NCBI RefSeq assembly: GCF_000599865.1
Contig: NZ_JHAC01000002.1
Span: forward strand, 48,501-112,500
Length of the DNA: 64,000 nucleotides
Direction: 5' to 3'
DNA from: Deinococcus phoenicis
Lineage (GTDB): Bacteria > Deinococcota > Deinococci > Deinococcales > Deinococcaceae
Below are positions 53,401 to 64,000 of this stretch, piece by piece. A program made the position numbers and the translations under genes. Every line of letters starts with the position of its first letter. Within the stretch, counting starts at the first letter, position 1. The notes beneath the pieces are model-generated. The model was not told the DNA's origin. It ran no database searches and saw only the letters and a program-made list of their open reading frames with translations.

Positions 53401-56400
53401 ACGGTTCATCCCCACCCACGTGGGGAACACCCACACGCCCAGTTTGACCAGCGGGATGTCGCCGGTTCATCCCCACCCACGTGGGGAACACGTGCCGTGC
53501 CGTAGGCGACCAGCACGACACGGCGGTTCATCCCCACCCACGTGGGGAACACGCAACGCCGGCGCACCGTCTCCAGCAGGTCGCCGGTTCATCCCCACCC
53601 ACGTGGGGAACACACAGGGCAGGGCGGCGCTGCGACTCTGCCTCTCGGTTCATCCCCACCCACGTGGGGAACACCCAATTCCCGCTCAATCGATTCGCGT
53701 TCTCGGCGGTTCATCCCCACCCACGTGGGGAACACGTGCCGGGCGGGCAGTCCACCGGCCGAAGGTCCGGTTCATCCCCACCCACGTGGGGAACACTGGC
53801 GCCGGAGGATGCTCAGCCCCTCCCCGACCGGTTCATCCCCACCCACGTGGGGAACACGAACGGCCATCGTCGTCACCTCCCGGGCCAGACGGTTCATCCC
53901 CACCCACGTGGGGAACACTACTGCGCAGGGGCCGAACCCGAGCGGATCGCCGGTTCATCCCCACCCACGTGGGGAACACTCGCGGTCGGCGGCATCGGAG
54001 ATGCTCTTCAGCGGTTCATCCCCACCCACGTGGGGAACACACGCACAGTAAATAAAAGAGACAGGGACACCGCGGTTCATCCCCACCCACGTGGGGAACA
54101 CTAGGGCGGGTGTGTCCGTTTCCGACAGCTCGACGGTTCATCCCCACCCACGTGGGGAACACAGCGCGGGCCACCCCGGCAGGGGAGGGGAGACCGGTTC
54201 ATCCCCACCCACGTGGGGAACACGTGGTGATGATTTCGGTGCGGAGTTCCTGGGCCGGTTCATCCCCACCCACGTGGGGAACACGTTGGGGGAGTCGTGG
54301 TCCCTGCGGCCACGACCGGTTCATCCCCACCCACGTGGGGAACACCCAGCGGGAGCCGGGGCGGGTCGGGGCGCAGGCGGTTCATCCCCACCCACGTGGG
54401 GAACACCCTCGTCGAATCGCAATTTTTCCATGGAGTGAAGGTTCATCCCCACCCACGTGGGGAACACTAGGTGCGGGAGGCGACGGCAACCGCGCTGGCC
54501 GGTTCATCCCCACCCACGTGGGGAACACGTACCTGGGCGAGACGCGCGACTGGACAACCTAGGTTCATCCCCACCCACGTGGGGAACACTCCCCACGTCC
54601 CGAACGTCGGCGGCTTCACCGCGGTTCATCCCCACCCACGTGGGGAACACACGATGGCGTAAGAGCCTGACCAGAACACAGGCGGTTCATCCCCACCCAC
54701 GTGGGGAACACCGTGGCCCCCGCACCCTGAACCCCTTTCGGGCCGGTTCATCCCCACCCACGTGGGGAACACACCCAGCCCGCGCCCCAGAGCGTGTCCT
54801 ACATCGGTTCATCCCCACCCACGTGGGGAACACGTAAAGCCCGCTTCACGAGCCTTCTGGTTCTGCGGTTCATCCCCACCCACGTGGGGAACACCTCGCG
54901 GCGCAGCTGCGTCAGGAACCCCTCGGCGGTTCATCCCCACCCACGTGGGGAACACTGCTGGAGGCGCTGGGTGGCGTCCGCCTGATGCGGTTCATCCCCA
55001 CCCACGTGGGGAACACGCGGCGGCTCTTGAGGTATCCCGCGAGGTCGCCGGTTCATCCCCACCCACGTGGGGAACACCCCGAACACCTGAAGGAAGGGGA
55101 AGACGGCGGCGGTTCATCCCCACCCACGTGGGGAACACAACGCCGGCTGAGAAGGTCACAGCCGCCTGGGCGGTTCATCCCCACCCACGTGGGGAACACC
55201 CGCCCACATCCTCAAGCGGGAGCTGGGCAGCCGGTTCATCCCCACCCACGTGGGGAACACAACTGCTCGAAGGTGGCTCCGTTGGGGGCGGTCGGTTCAT
55301 CCCCACCCACGTGGGGAACACTCCCCTTGAACTGGTCGAGCTGCTGCGTCAGGCGGTTCATCCCCACCCACGTGGGGAACACCCCCACATGGAGTTGAGC
55401 AAGTTCGTCGGCAACGGTTCATCCCCACCCACGTGGGGAACACAATTGCCCGGGCCGAGGCTGGCCCTGGGACCGCGGTTCATCCCCACCCACGTGGGGA
55501 ACACAGGACGCCCCAGAGCAGCGTGATGGGCGGGGACGGTTCATCCCCACCCACGTGGGGAACACCAGGACCGTCATGAGCGTGATGCCTCCCACGCCGG
55601 TTCATCCCCACCCACGTGGGGAACACTTCGGCCCCCAGGCGGGCGCCACGGCAAATAGCGGTTCATCCCCACCCACGTGGGGAACACACCAACCTCAGCC
55701 GCAACACCCGCTGGGCCAGCGGTTCATCCCCACCCACGTGGGGAACACGAGTTGTTCCAGGCCAGGGACGCCGCCCTGCACGGTTCATCCCCACCCACGT
55801 GGGGAACACCTTGACCCGCGCACCCTGCAGGTGAGCTACAACGGTTCATCCCCACCCACGTGGGGAACACGAATCCTCCAAGCCATGCAGGACGGGGCAA
55901 GCCGGTTCATCCCCACCCACGTGGGGAACACCCGGCCCGCTCACGAATGCTGGCGCTAATGGCCGGTTCATCCCCACCCACGTGGGGAACACGTGAAGGC
56001 AGGCGAGAAGCCCGGCTATCCCCGCGGTTCATCCCCACCCACGTGGGGAACACCCCCTCAATGGGGGGCAACTTCCGCCCGATCACGGTTCATCCCCACC
56101 CACGTGGGGAACACGTGAAGGCAGGCGAGAAGCCCGGCTATCCCCGCGGTTCATCCCCACCCACGTGGGGAACACACTCCCATGACTGCCTCCCTCCCCG
56201 GCAGTGACGGTTCATCCCCACCCACGTGGGGAACACCGCTGCTCTACACCCACGGTCCGTGCGCGGTCGGTTCATCCCCACCCACGTGGGGAACACCCCC
56301 GCAGGCTCAACTCTGCCTGGGCCTGGGCCGGTTCATCCCCACCCACGTGGGGAACACCAAACCATTAACGCGCATGCCCGCGTATGGGACGGTTCATCCC

Positions 56401-56479
56401 CACCCACGTGGGGAACACGCGCTGCCGTTCCGCCTCGGTGCCCTTGAACGCGGTTCATCCCCACCCACGTGGGGAACAC
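41449..56479 (-). CRISPR. type I-E CRISPR array: 247 repeats, 246 spacers
   Basis: The 29-bp repeat reads on the plus strand CGGTTCATCCCCACC then CACGTGGGGAACAC; the crRNA-sense (minus) strand starts GTGTTCCCC and ends in the 8-nt handle ATGAACCG. CCCCAC/GTGGGG form the hairpin cut by Cas6e. The unit is 61 bp (32-nt spacers). Following each start from 41449 to 56451 gives 246 steps with six 1-bp deviations: a 28-bp repeat at 41876, 31-nt spacers at 45442, 49101, 51175 and 56237, and a 33-nt spacer at 50259. Altered repeats cluster at the low-coordinate end (41449, 41510, 41632, 41876), marking the old trailer; the leader is at the high end. Open frames across the array are artefacts. Confidence 0.99.
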
Positions 56480-56547
56480 ACTTCAGAAACACGATGTTTC
56501 TCCCACTTCACCCCCTGCCAGGGCCCCCGTGCAGCCCTGGATTCAGA
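56480..56547 (-). promoter_or_regulatory. CRISPR leader between cas2 and the first repeat
   Basis: Only 68 bp lie between the cas2 stop and the leader-end repeat. Five bp from the repeat is an inverted repeat, AGAAACA and TGTTTCT with a 3-bp centre (56485-56501). Closer to cas2, CCAGGGC (56518-56524) and GCCCTGG (56534-56540) form a hairpin that may end the cas2 message. No convincing -35/-10 pair is seen inside, so the array promoter may extend into cas2 or be the cas1-cas2 promoter. Confidence 0.6.
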
Positions 56548-56880
56548 TCACAATTTGTCATCGTCCTCGGGAGGGGCATACTCCTGGTCCAATTCTGCAT
56601 GACGGGCATTGCGGACAGCAATAAGCTGAAAGCCGTCCAACTCAATGACGCGGCGTTTCGGGTCGCCGTGCATGCGGACGGCAAAGCCCTGCTCGTTGTT
56701 CGCGCGGTAGAGCTGGGTGCAGCGGCCGGTGCGGGCGTGCTGCACGACCTTGTCCCACAGCAGGTCGCGGACGAGGGCGGAAGCGTTGCCGACATACACG
56801 CCGGGCTGGACTTCCAGCAGCCAGCGGCTGAGTTCGCCGCGCAGAGAGGGCGGCACGGCTTCGAGCGTCATGACGATCAT
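56548..56880 (-). CDS. cas2: CRISPR-associated endonuclease Cas2e
   Basis: A 110-residue I-E type Cas2, structural partner of Cas1 in the spacer integration complex. It begins [20 protein letters not shown], the family start, with [17 protein letters not shown] following; the acidic C-terminal tail ends EDDDKL. Start overlaps the cas1 stop (ATGA). It directly precedes the leader and array, as in canonical I-E loci. Confidence 0.95.
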   Translation of the reverse strand: MIVMTLEAVPPSLRGELSRWLLEVQPGVYVGNASALVRDLLWDKVVQHARTGRCTQLYRANNEQGFAVRMHGDPKRRVIELDGFQLIAVRNARHAELDQEYAPPEDDDKL

Positions 56881-57815
56881 CCGTGGTTCACCCCGCCGCG
56901 CACGTCGCCTTCGGGGTCCCAGAGGTCGCCGGGGGCGAGGTCGTCCGCGTCGGGTTCGTCGCCGCCGAGGAGGTGGTGGAGGTCGGCGGCCATGCGTTCG
57001 AGCAGCTTCAGACCCGTCATATGGTCGCGCAGGCCGGTGCGGACGCGGCGTTCCAGGTCGTCGCCGGGCGTGGCGGCCTCGCGGAAGGCGATGGGCAGGA
57101 CAACCTCCACCTTGTACAGGTCGGCCACGTCGTACACGAAAGACAGCATCTTGCCGGTGTGGACGAAGCCCAGGGCCGGACTGTACCCGGTGGCGAGGAT
57201 GGCCGCGTGGGCGAGGCCGTACAGGCAGGCATTCCCGGCGCTCACCGCCTTGTTGAGGGGCGTGGCCCGGTCCCAGTCCTGCACCCTGTACTGCCGGGTG
57301 TCCCATTTGACGCCGTGGGCCTTGCTGTACCGGGCATAGGTGTCCCGGACGCGGGCACCCTCGCGGCCCCGGATCTGCTGGAGGGTCAGGTTGTCCGGCA
57401 GACCTTCGGGAAAGCGCAGGGTGTACATCTGCCGGACCACCCGCAGGCGGCTGTGCGGGTTGGCCCAGAGCCGGGCCTGCCGCTGAAGGCGCGCCGCGCT
57501 GCGCGTCTCCCCGATGCCGCTCGCGTACAGGCGGACCCCACCCTCGCCCACCCACAGCAGCGAACACCCCGTGTCCGACATCGCCTTGACGGCCTCGTGG
57601 CTGACGCTGCACCCGGGGCCGAGGAGCAACACGCTGAGGCTCGCGACCGGCAGGATCACCATGCCGTCCGGGTGATAGGCGCGCACCCCCCGCCCGTCCT
57701 GTTCCAGCCGCGTATGTTCGAGGTAAAGGTACGTGGTGCCGTCGCGGAACTTGGGAAGCTCGCGCAGGTTCTGTCTGTGCCAGATGATGGTATTGGAAGC
57801 AGGGACGTCGGTCAT
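56877..57815 (-). CDS. cas1: CRISPR-associated integrase Cas1e
   Basis: A 312-residue metal-dependent integrase that inserts new spacers at the leader-repeat junction. Catalytic residues are visible: Glu152 (GREGARVR), His219 (GFVHTGK) and Asp229/Asp232 ([10 protein letters not shown]). The ATG at 57815 is preceded by GAGGTG; a start four codons earlier lacks a site. A 276-bp gap separates it from cas6e, unlike the usual compact I-E operon, so it may have its own promoter. Confidence 0.96.
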   Translation of the reverse strand: MTDVPASNTIIWHRQNLRELPKFRDGTTYLYLEHTRLEQDGRGVRAYHPDGMVILPVASLSVLLLGPGCSVSHEAVKAMSDTGCSLLWVGEGGVRLYASGIGETRSAARLQRQARLWANPHSRLRVVRQMYTLRFPEGLPDNLTLQQIRGREGARVRDTYARYSKAHGVKWDTRQYRVQDWDRATPLNKAVSAGNACLYGLAHAAILATGYSPALGFVHTGKMLSFVYDVADLYKVEVVLPIAFREAATPGDDLERRVRTGLRDHMTGLKLLERMAADLHHLLGGDEPDADDLAPGDLWDPEGDVRGGVNHG

Positions 57816-58091
57816 GGAACACCTCATAAGTGGCAGGCGGCTACAGTTCCGCCCTTCCGGGAAACGGCACCCGGAAGCGCTCCACCTCCGCCACCCGCCA
57901 CTTTTTGGCTTCTCGCTCCGCTCGGGGTGATGATGGCATCATCACCCGCCAGCGACTTACCCACTCCGACTTGAATCCTGTCGAACCAGGATGAAATCCG
58001 AGCGAACGCGAGAAGGAGAGCAGCCGGTTTCCGCGACGGGGACGCAGAGTCGGAAAAGCACCGACTCTGCCGGAATGAAGCGGAGTCCGGC
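57816..58091 (-). promoter_or_regulatory. structured gap between cas6e and cas1
   Basis: This 276-bp stretch has no gene. Read in the cas direction it starts, 21 nt after the cas6e stop, with a perfect 10-bp hairpin GCAGAGTCGG/CCGACTCTGC (58044-58053, 58061-58070), a probable terminator without a T tract. Then come ATCCTG/CAGGAT (57975-57992) and an 11-bp-arm palindrome GGGTGATGATG/CATCATCACCC with a 1-bp centre (57925-57947). CTTCTCGC..GCTCGG (57910-57925) and CCGAGC..GCGAGAAG (57998-58014) form an outer inverted repeat around the last two. The palindrome could be an operator for cas1-cas2. Confidence 0.55.
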
Positions 58092-58763
58092 TCAGGCGGG
58101 CAGGAGACTCAGCAGGCCGCAGCCGAGCGCCTTGGCGTGCCCCAGGCCACCCTGGACGGCCGCCGTGAGGGCGTCCGGGTCCGTGACGCGCAGGACACCC
58201 TCGAAGGTGACGGTGTGGAGGGTGAGGGTGGCGCCGCCCTTGCGGGTTTTCAGCGTGCCGCTGTGGGTGATGTCTGCGCCTTGCAGGTCGAAGCCGCAGC
58301 GTTCTCCCTGGCGGGCAAGCCAGCCCAGCTGTTCGTGTGGCCCGCGCAGGGCGTGGCGGCGGCTCTTGGGGGCGGCGTCGCCCTCGTGCAGGGTCGGGCG
58401 CCGGACCGTCACGTTCGCGCGCAGGCGGAAGCGCAGGGGGCGACCCGGCCGGAGGGCGCCCGCGAGGTTCAGCACGCCCACGTCCCAGTGGTCCAGATAC
58501 CCGGGAAAGCGGGCGTTCAGGGCGCCCCAGTCGGGAGCCGTGACGCTCTGGACAAGCAGGGCGCGCTCTTCCAGACGCCAGAGGATGCGCTCGCCGGCGG
58601 GGAGGGCCTCGCCTTCCACCCCGGCCCCCGGGAAAGCCCAGCGGAGCGTCTGGTGAAGAGCGTAGGGACTGCGCCGGTCCCGGGCCGCCTGCTCGCTGGC
58701 CGGATTCAGGCTCAGGCGGGAGAGGTGCAGCGGCGTGTGGGGCGCAGCGTGAGGCGCAGTCAC
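58092..58763 (-). CDS. cas6e: pre-crRNA endoribonuclease Cas6e (CasE)
   Basis: A 223-residue RAMP protein that cleaves the repeat hairpin to make crRNA and stays bound to its 3' end. The N-terminal [10 protein letters not shown] strand and catalytic His37 in SPYALHQTL match the family, as does the C-terminal Gly-rich [15 protein letters not shown]. Starts with GTG overlapping the cas5 stop (GTGA). Last gene of the Cascade operon. Confidence 0.95.
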   Translation of the reverse strand: MTAPHAAPHTPLHLSRLSLNPASEQAARDRRSPYALHQTLRWAFPGAGVEGEALPAGERILWRLEERALLVQSVTAPDWGALNARFPGYLDHWDVGVLNLAGALRPGRPLRFRLRANVTVRRPTLHEGDAAPKSRRHALRGPHEQLGWLARQGERCGFDLQGADITHSGTLKTRKGGATLTLHTVTFEGVLRVTDPDALTAAVQGGLGHAKALGCGLLSLLPA

Positions 58764-59476
58764 GCGGTCCCCAGTTCCAGGTGGCCCAGCAACGGGTCCG
58801 GTTCGGGCGTGAGGCATCGCGTCAGCGTCAGCACCTCGCGCGCCCTGTAGCGGCGGGCGGCGAAAGGACCGTCGGGCACGTCCTGCCGCCGGGAGGGAGA
58901 CGCCCCGGCCCGCAGCTGTTCCGGCACCCTCTCCCGGTCGAGGACGAGGCGGTAGGGCAGGTCCTCCGTGTTCTCCTCCCACTCCCTCAGGGGCGGGCGG
59001 CGGAGGCTGGGGGCGATCAGCAGGGTTTCCCAGAGCGGCAGGTCCAGGGGCGGACGCTCGAAGACGGGCAGGCTGGGCTGGAACGCCTTGCGGCCCAGCG
59101 AGAGGGGCCAGTGCGGGTTGCGCAGGGCGGCGTGCAGGTCCGTCAGCAGGGCGGGGTCACCTTCCAGCCCGGCCCAGAACGCCGCGTCGGCGAGGTACGC
59201 GCGGCGGGTCACGTCCGTCCTGGTCTTCGGGGAGCCGGGGGACAACTGGGCCGTGTGGTAGTCGGTGCCCACCACCCCCTCGCGGTCCACACGCACGCCG
59301 AAGGCGAGGCGGGCGAGGTGGTCGACCGGCTCGGCGCGGTCGATGCCCAGGGCCGCCGCCGCCAGGCCCAGCACACCGCTCCGGCTCGGTTCCGCCTCGG
59401 AGTCGCGGTCATCGAAGCGGCTGCGGGTGCCCCACGCCTGCATGGGGGCGGCCAGCCGCAGAAGCAGGGTCGCCAC
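58760..59476 (-). CDS. cas5e: Cascade subunit Cas5e (CasD)
   Basis: A 238-residue RAMP protein that caps the 5' handle of the cr[20 protein letters not shown] at the N-terminus and [12 protein letters not shown] are family hallmarks. The GTG start follows the cas7 stop by one base. The C-terminal [13 protein letters not shown] strand is typical of Cas5. Confidence 0.95.
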   Translation of the reverse strand: MATLLLRLAAPMQAWGTRSRFDDRDSEAEPSRSGVLGLAAAALGIDRAEPVDHLARLAFGVRVDREGVVGTDYHTAQLSPGSPKTRTDVTRRAYLADAAFWAGLEGDPALLTDLHAALRNPHWPLSLGRKAFQPSLPVFERPPLDLPLWETLLIAPSLRRPPLREWEENTEDLPYRLVLDRERVPEQLRAGASPSRRQDVPDGPFAARRYRAREVLTLTRCLTPEPDPLLGHLELGTA

Positions 59477-59477
59477 C

Positions 59478-60631
<1,154 letters not shown>

Positions 60632-60635
<4 letters not shown>

Positions 60636-61317
60636 AACGTGTCTCCGTCGGCGTGGTCGTCGCCTGGGGTGCTGGGGGGGCGAGAGGTCGGGTGCGCGGG
60701 TGCGGCCGGTGCGGAAGCCCGATCGCCAGCACCGGGAGGGCTGGCCGGTTCTCTCGGCTCCCGGCTGATTTCCTGGTAAAAGTCCCGCGCCCAGGTGCGC
60801 CGCACGGGATCACTCCAGCGCAGCAGGTCGGTGGTGAGGCGTGCCCAGTCGGGCGAGAGGTCTTCGGTGGCGAGCAGCATCACGGTCTGCCGCATCTGGT
60901 AGTTCAGGCCGTCGCGGTCGGCGTCCAGCAGCGCCAGAAAGCGTTTCTCGGTGCTGGGCCGCTCCCCCTGCGCGAGATACAGCCGGCCCATCAGCGTGCC
61001 GGTGGTGGGGGCTTTCCCGGCCTGCCGGGCAGCCTCCTTCTGGGCAGCCTCCGGGGTGGTCGGCGTCTCCTCCTCTGCCCCGTCCCCCTCGTCCTGCCGG
61101 ACCTGCGGCTTCAGCGCATACAGGCCCGCGACCAGTTGCAGGACCGCTTTCTCGAAGTCCTTCGCCTCGCCGTAGCCGCTGCGGACATAAAGGCTCTCCA
61201 GCCAGTAGGTGCCGCGCTCCTCGCCGCCCAAGCCGCGCCGCAGTTGTGCGAGCGGGCCGCGTTCCAGCTTTGCCAGCTCGGCCACGAAGCGGGCCGGGCG
61301 GTCGTCTGTCGTCTGCG

Positions 61318-61321
<4 letters not shown>
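60632..61321 (-). CDS. cse2: Cascade small subunit Cse2 (CasB)
   Basis: A 229-residue helical protein that stabilises the displaced DNA strand in Cascade. [20 protein letters not shown] near the N-terminus matches Cse2. The core ends near 195; the last 30-35 residues are a Pro/Ala-rich extension, apparently disordered. The start ATG at 61321 overlaps the cse1 stop. Confidence 0.93.
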
Positions 61322-63021
<1,700 letters not shown>

Positions 63022-63193
63022 GAGTCACCTCCGACTCCATTCTGAGAATCGGCTGTCGCATAAGTGTCACAGATTTTCAAAGATGATGACGCTTGGCAGA
63101 TTCTTTGAGTACATGTAAGTCAATGTTGACCCGGGTGACCTCGCGTGCGCAGATGCGGCACGATTTGACGCCTCCGCCCTTTACGCTCCAGGC
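63022..63193. promoter_or_regulatory. divergent cse1/cas3 promoter region
   Basis: A 172-bp spacer between divergent genes. On the plus strand TACGCT ends 6 nt before the cas3 ATG. A small palindrome GTCAATGTTGAC (63119-63130) lies in the middle and could be an operator. The cse1 promoter is not clear; TTGAAA on the minus strand near 63078 is a candidate -35. This stretch is A/T-richer than its surroundings. Confidence 0.45.
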
Positions 63194-64000
63194 ATGCCTG
63201 CTCCCAATCCCATCAATGCGGCGGCCCGTACCCTCTGGGCCAAGAGTCCCCGGACGAATGCGGACGGTTCTCCGGGGGCCAAATTGCCCGTGCTGAATCA
63301 CCTGCTCGATGTGGCCGCGTGTGCGGCGGAGCTGCTGGCGCTGGAGCCGCCGCACACGCGGGCGCAGTTCGTGGAGGACCTGGGCCTGCCGGAGGGGGAG
63401 GCGTTGCCCTGGCTCTACGCGCTGGTGGCCCTGCATGACCTCGGCAAGGGCAGCCCGGCTTTTCAGGTGCTGTGGGAGGGAGGCCGGCAGGAGGTGGACC
63501 GGGCGCTGGACTTTGCCCCGGAGCTGCAAGCGAACCGGGCGACGCCGCACGGGGTGGTGTCGGAGGCCGTGTTGCCCGGCTTCCTGACCGCGCTGGGCTG
63601 GCCGGAACCCCTGGCCCGCCGGGTGGCCGATGCCGTGGGCTGTCACCACGGGTTCCGGGTGGGCAAGCATGAGCTGGACCTGCCGGAAACGCAGCGGGGA
63701 GACCAACGCTGGGCACAGGTTCGCAAGGAACTCTGCCGCCTGGTGACGAAGGGCACCGGGGCGCGTTACGGCGCCGTTCCCACCGCCCCCGACCTCTCCC
63801 CCGCCGCCTTCATGCGTCTGGCGGGCCTGACCAGTTTCGCGGACTGGCTGGGAAGCAGTTTCCCGCTGCCCCCGGTCACGGACTTCTCGGCCCATGACGA
63901 CCCGGCGGACTATTTCCGGCGGGCACGCGAACGGGCCAGGAAGACGCTGGCCGCGATTCACTGGCCGGTGTTCGCTCCGCTGCGCCCTGACGTGCCGCCG
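63194..64000 (+). CDS. cas3: CRISPR-associated nuclease-helicase Cas3 (N-terminal part)
   Basis: The first 269 codons, cut by the window edge: the HD nuclease domain that degrades target DNA after Cascade recruitment. Metal ligands are visible: His36 (VLNHLLDV), His81-Asp82 (LHDLGK), His119 (PHGVV), His151-His152 (CHHGF) and Asp217 (FADWLGS). The helicase part should follow beyond the edge. Translation starts at ATG 63194 with TACGCT 6 nt before it and no Shine-Dalgarno site, so cas3 is probably leaderless while cse1 is not. Confidence 0.95.
   Translation, partial: MPAPNPINAAARTLWAKSPRTNADGSPGAKLPVLNHLLDVAACAAELLALEPPHTRAQFVEDLGLPEGEALPWLYALVALHDLGKGSPAFQVLWEGGRQEVDRALDFAPELQANRATPHGVVSEAVLPGFLTALGWPEPLARRVADAVGCHHGFRVGKHELDLPETQRGDQRWAQVRKELCRLVTKGTGARYGAVPTAPDLSPAAFMRLAGLTSFADWLGSSFPLPPVTDFSAHDDPADYFRRARERARKTLAAIHWPVFAPLRPDVPP

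Noticed and set aside
41404..56602. Dozens of open frames across the array encoding [19 protein letters not shown] or GSSPPTWGT repeats
   Set aside because: They are translations of the CRISPR repeat in its three plus-strand frames; frames stay open because neither repeat nor most spacers contain stops.

Overview
The window is GC-rich chromosomal DNA that looks like the genus Deinococcus. The evidence is gene content (PRC-barrel and small hydrophilic stress-type proteins, acnA, an AroQ-DAHP synthase fusion, TrmFO, a long N-terminally extended RpoD) and promoter style: many genes have a TANNNT -10 box ending 5-7 nt before an ATG or GTG with no Shine-Dalgarno site, the leaderless architecture known from Deinococcus. 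The genus is inferred from these traits, not from a database match.

Layout. 0.3-7.3 kb: a NatA/NatB-type ABC exporter, a PRC-barrel repeat protein, a P-loop ATPase coupled to an enolase-superfamily enzyme, and a decayed Uma2 nuclease gene. 7.4-13.8 kb: aconitase, a short class III CoA-transferase, a P1B-4 metal-exporting ATPase behind a 25-bp palindromic operator, and two tiny hydrophilic proteins. 13.9-22.1 kb: type III polyketide synthase, aldo/keto reductase, nitroreductase, hydrolase, a wHTH regulator, a lipoprotein, chorismate mutase/DAHP synthase, truncated haemoglobin and a YczE-like membrane protein. 22.2-28.2 kb: an EAL phosphodiesterase, YchF, FtsW and MurD (overlapping), and TrmFO. 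28.3-39.2 kb: MscS channel, DUF305 protein, GNAT, a DUF4258-like protein behind a structured leader, a solute-binding protein, MnmE, two paralogous acidic mini-proteins, and a DUF4129-MoxR-DUF58 operon. 39.3-41.2 kb: a candidate small RNA and rpoD.

41.4-64.0 kb is a complete type I-E CRISPR-Cas locus except that cas3 runs off the right edge. The array (41449-56479) has 247 repeats of 29 bp and 246 spacers, counted by following the 61-bp phase through the whole array. It is read on the minus strand: the last 8 nt of the crRNA-sense repeat are the ATGAACCG handle, the leader lies between cas2 and the first repeat near 56480, and degenerate repeats accumulate at the opposite end, beside the rpoD promoter. 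Cascade genes cse1-cse2-cas7-cas5-cas6e form one tightly overlapping operon. It is separated from cas1-cas2 by a 276-bp gap holding a terminator-like hairpin and a 23-bp palindrome. cas3 is divergent and looks leaderless.

The most noteworthy items are the size of the array, a pair of spacers that differ only at two synonymous third-codon positions, two exact spacer duplications, four repeats with an altered PAM-derived base, the split cas operon, a candidate small RNA between rpoD and the DUF4129 operon, and a terminator-bearing leader before the DUF4258-like gene.
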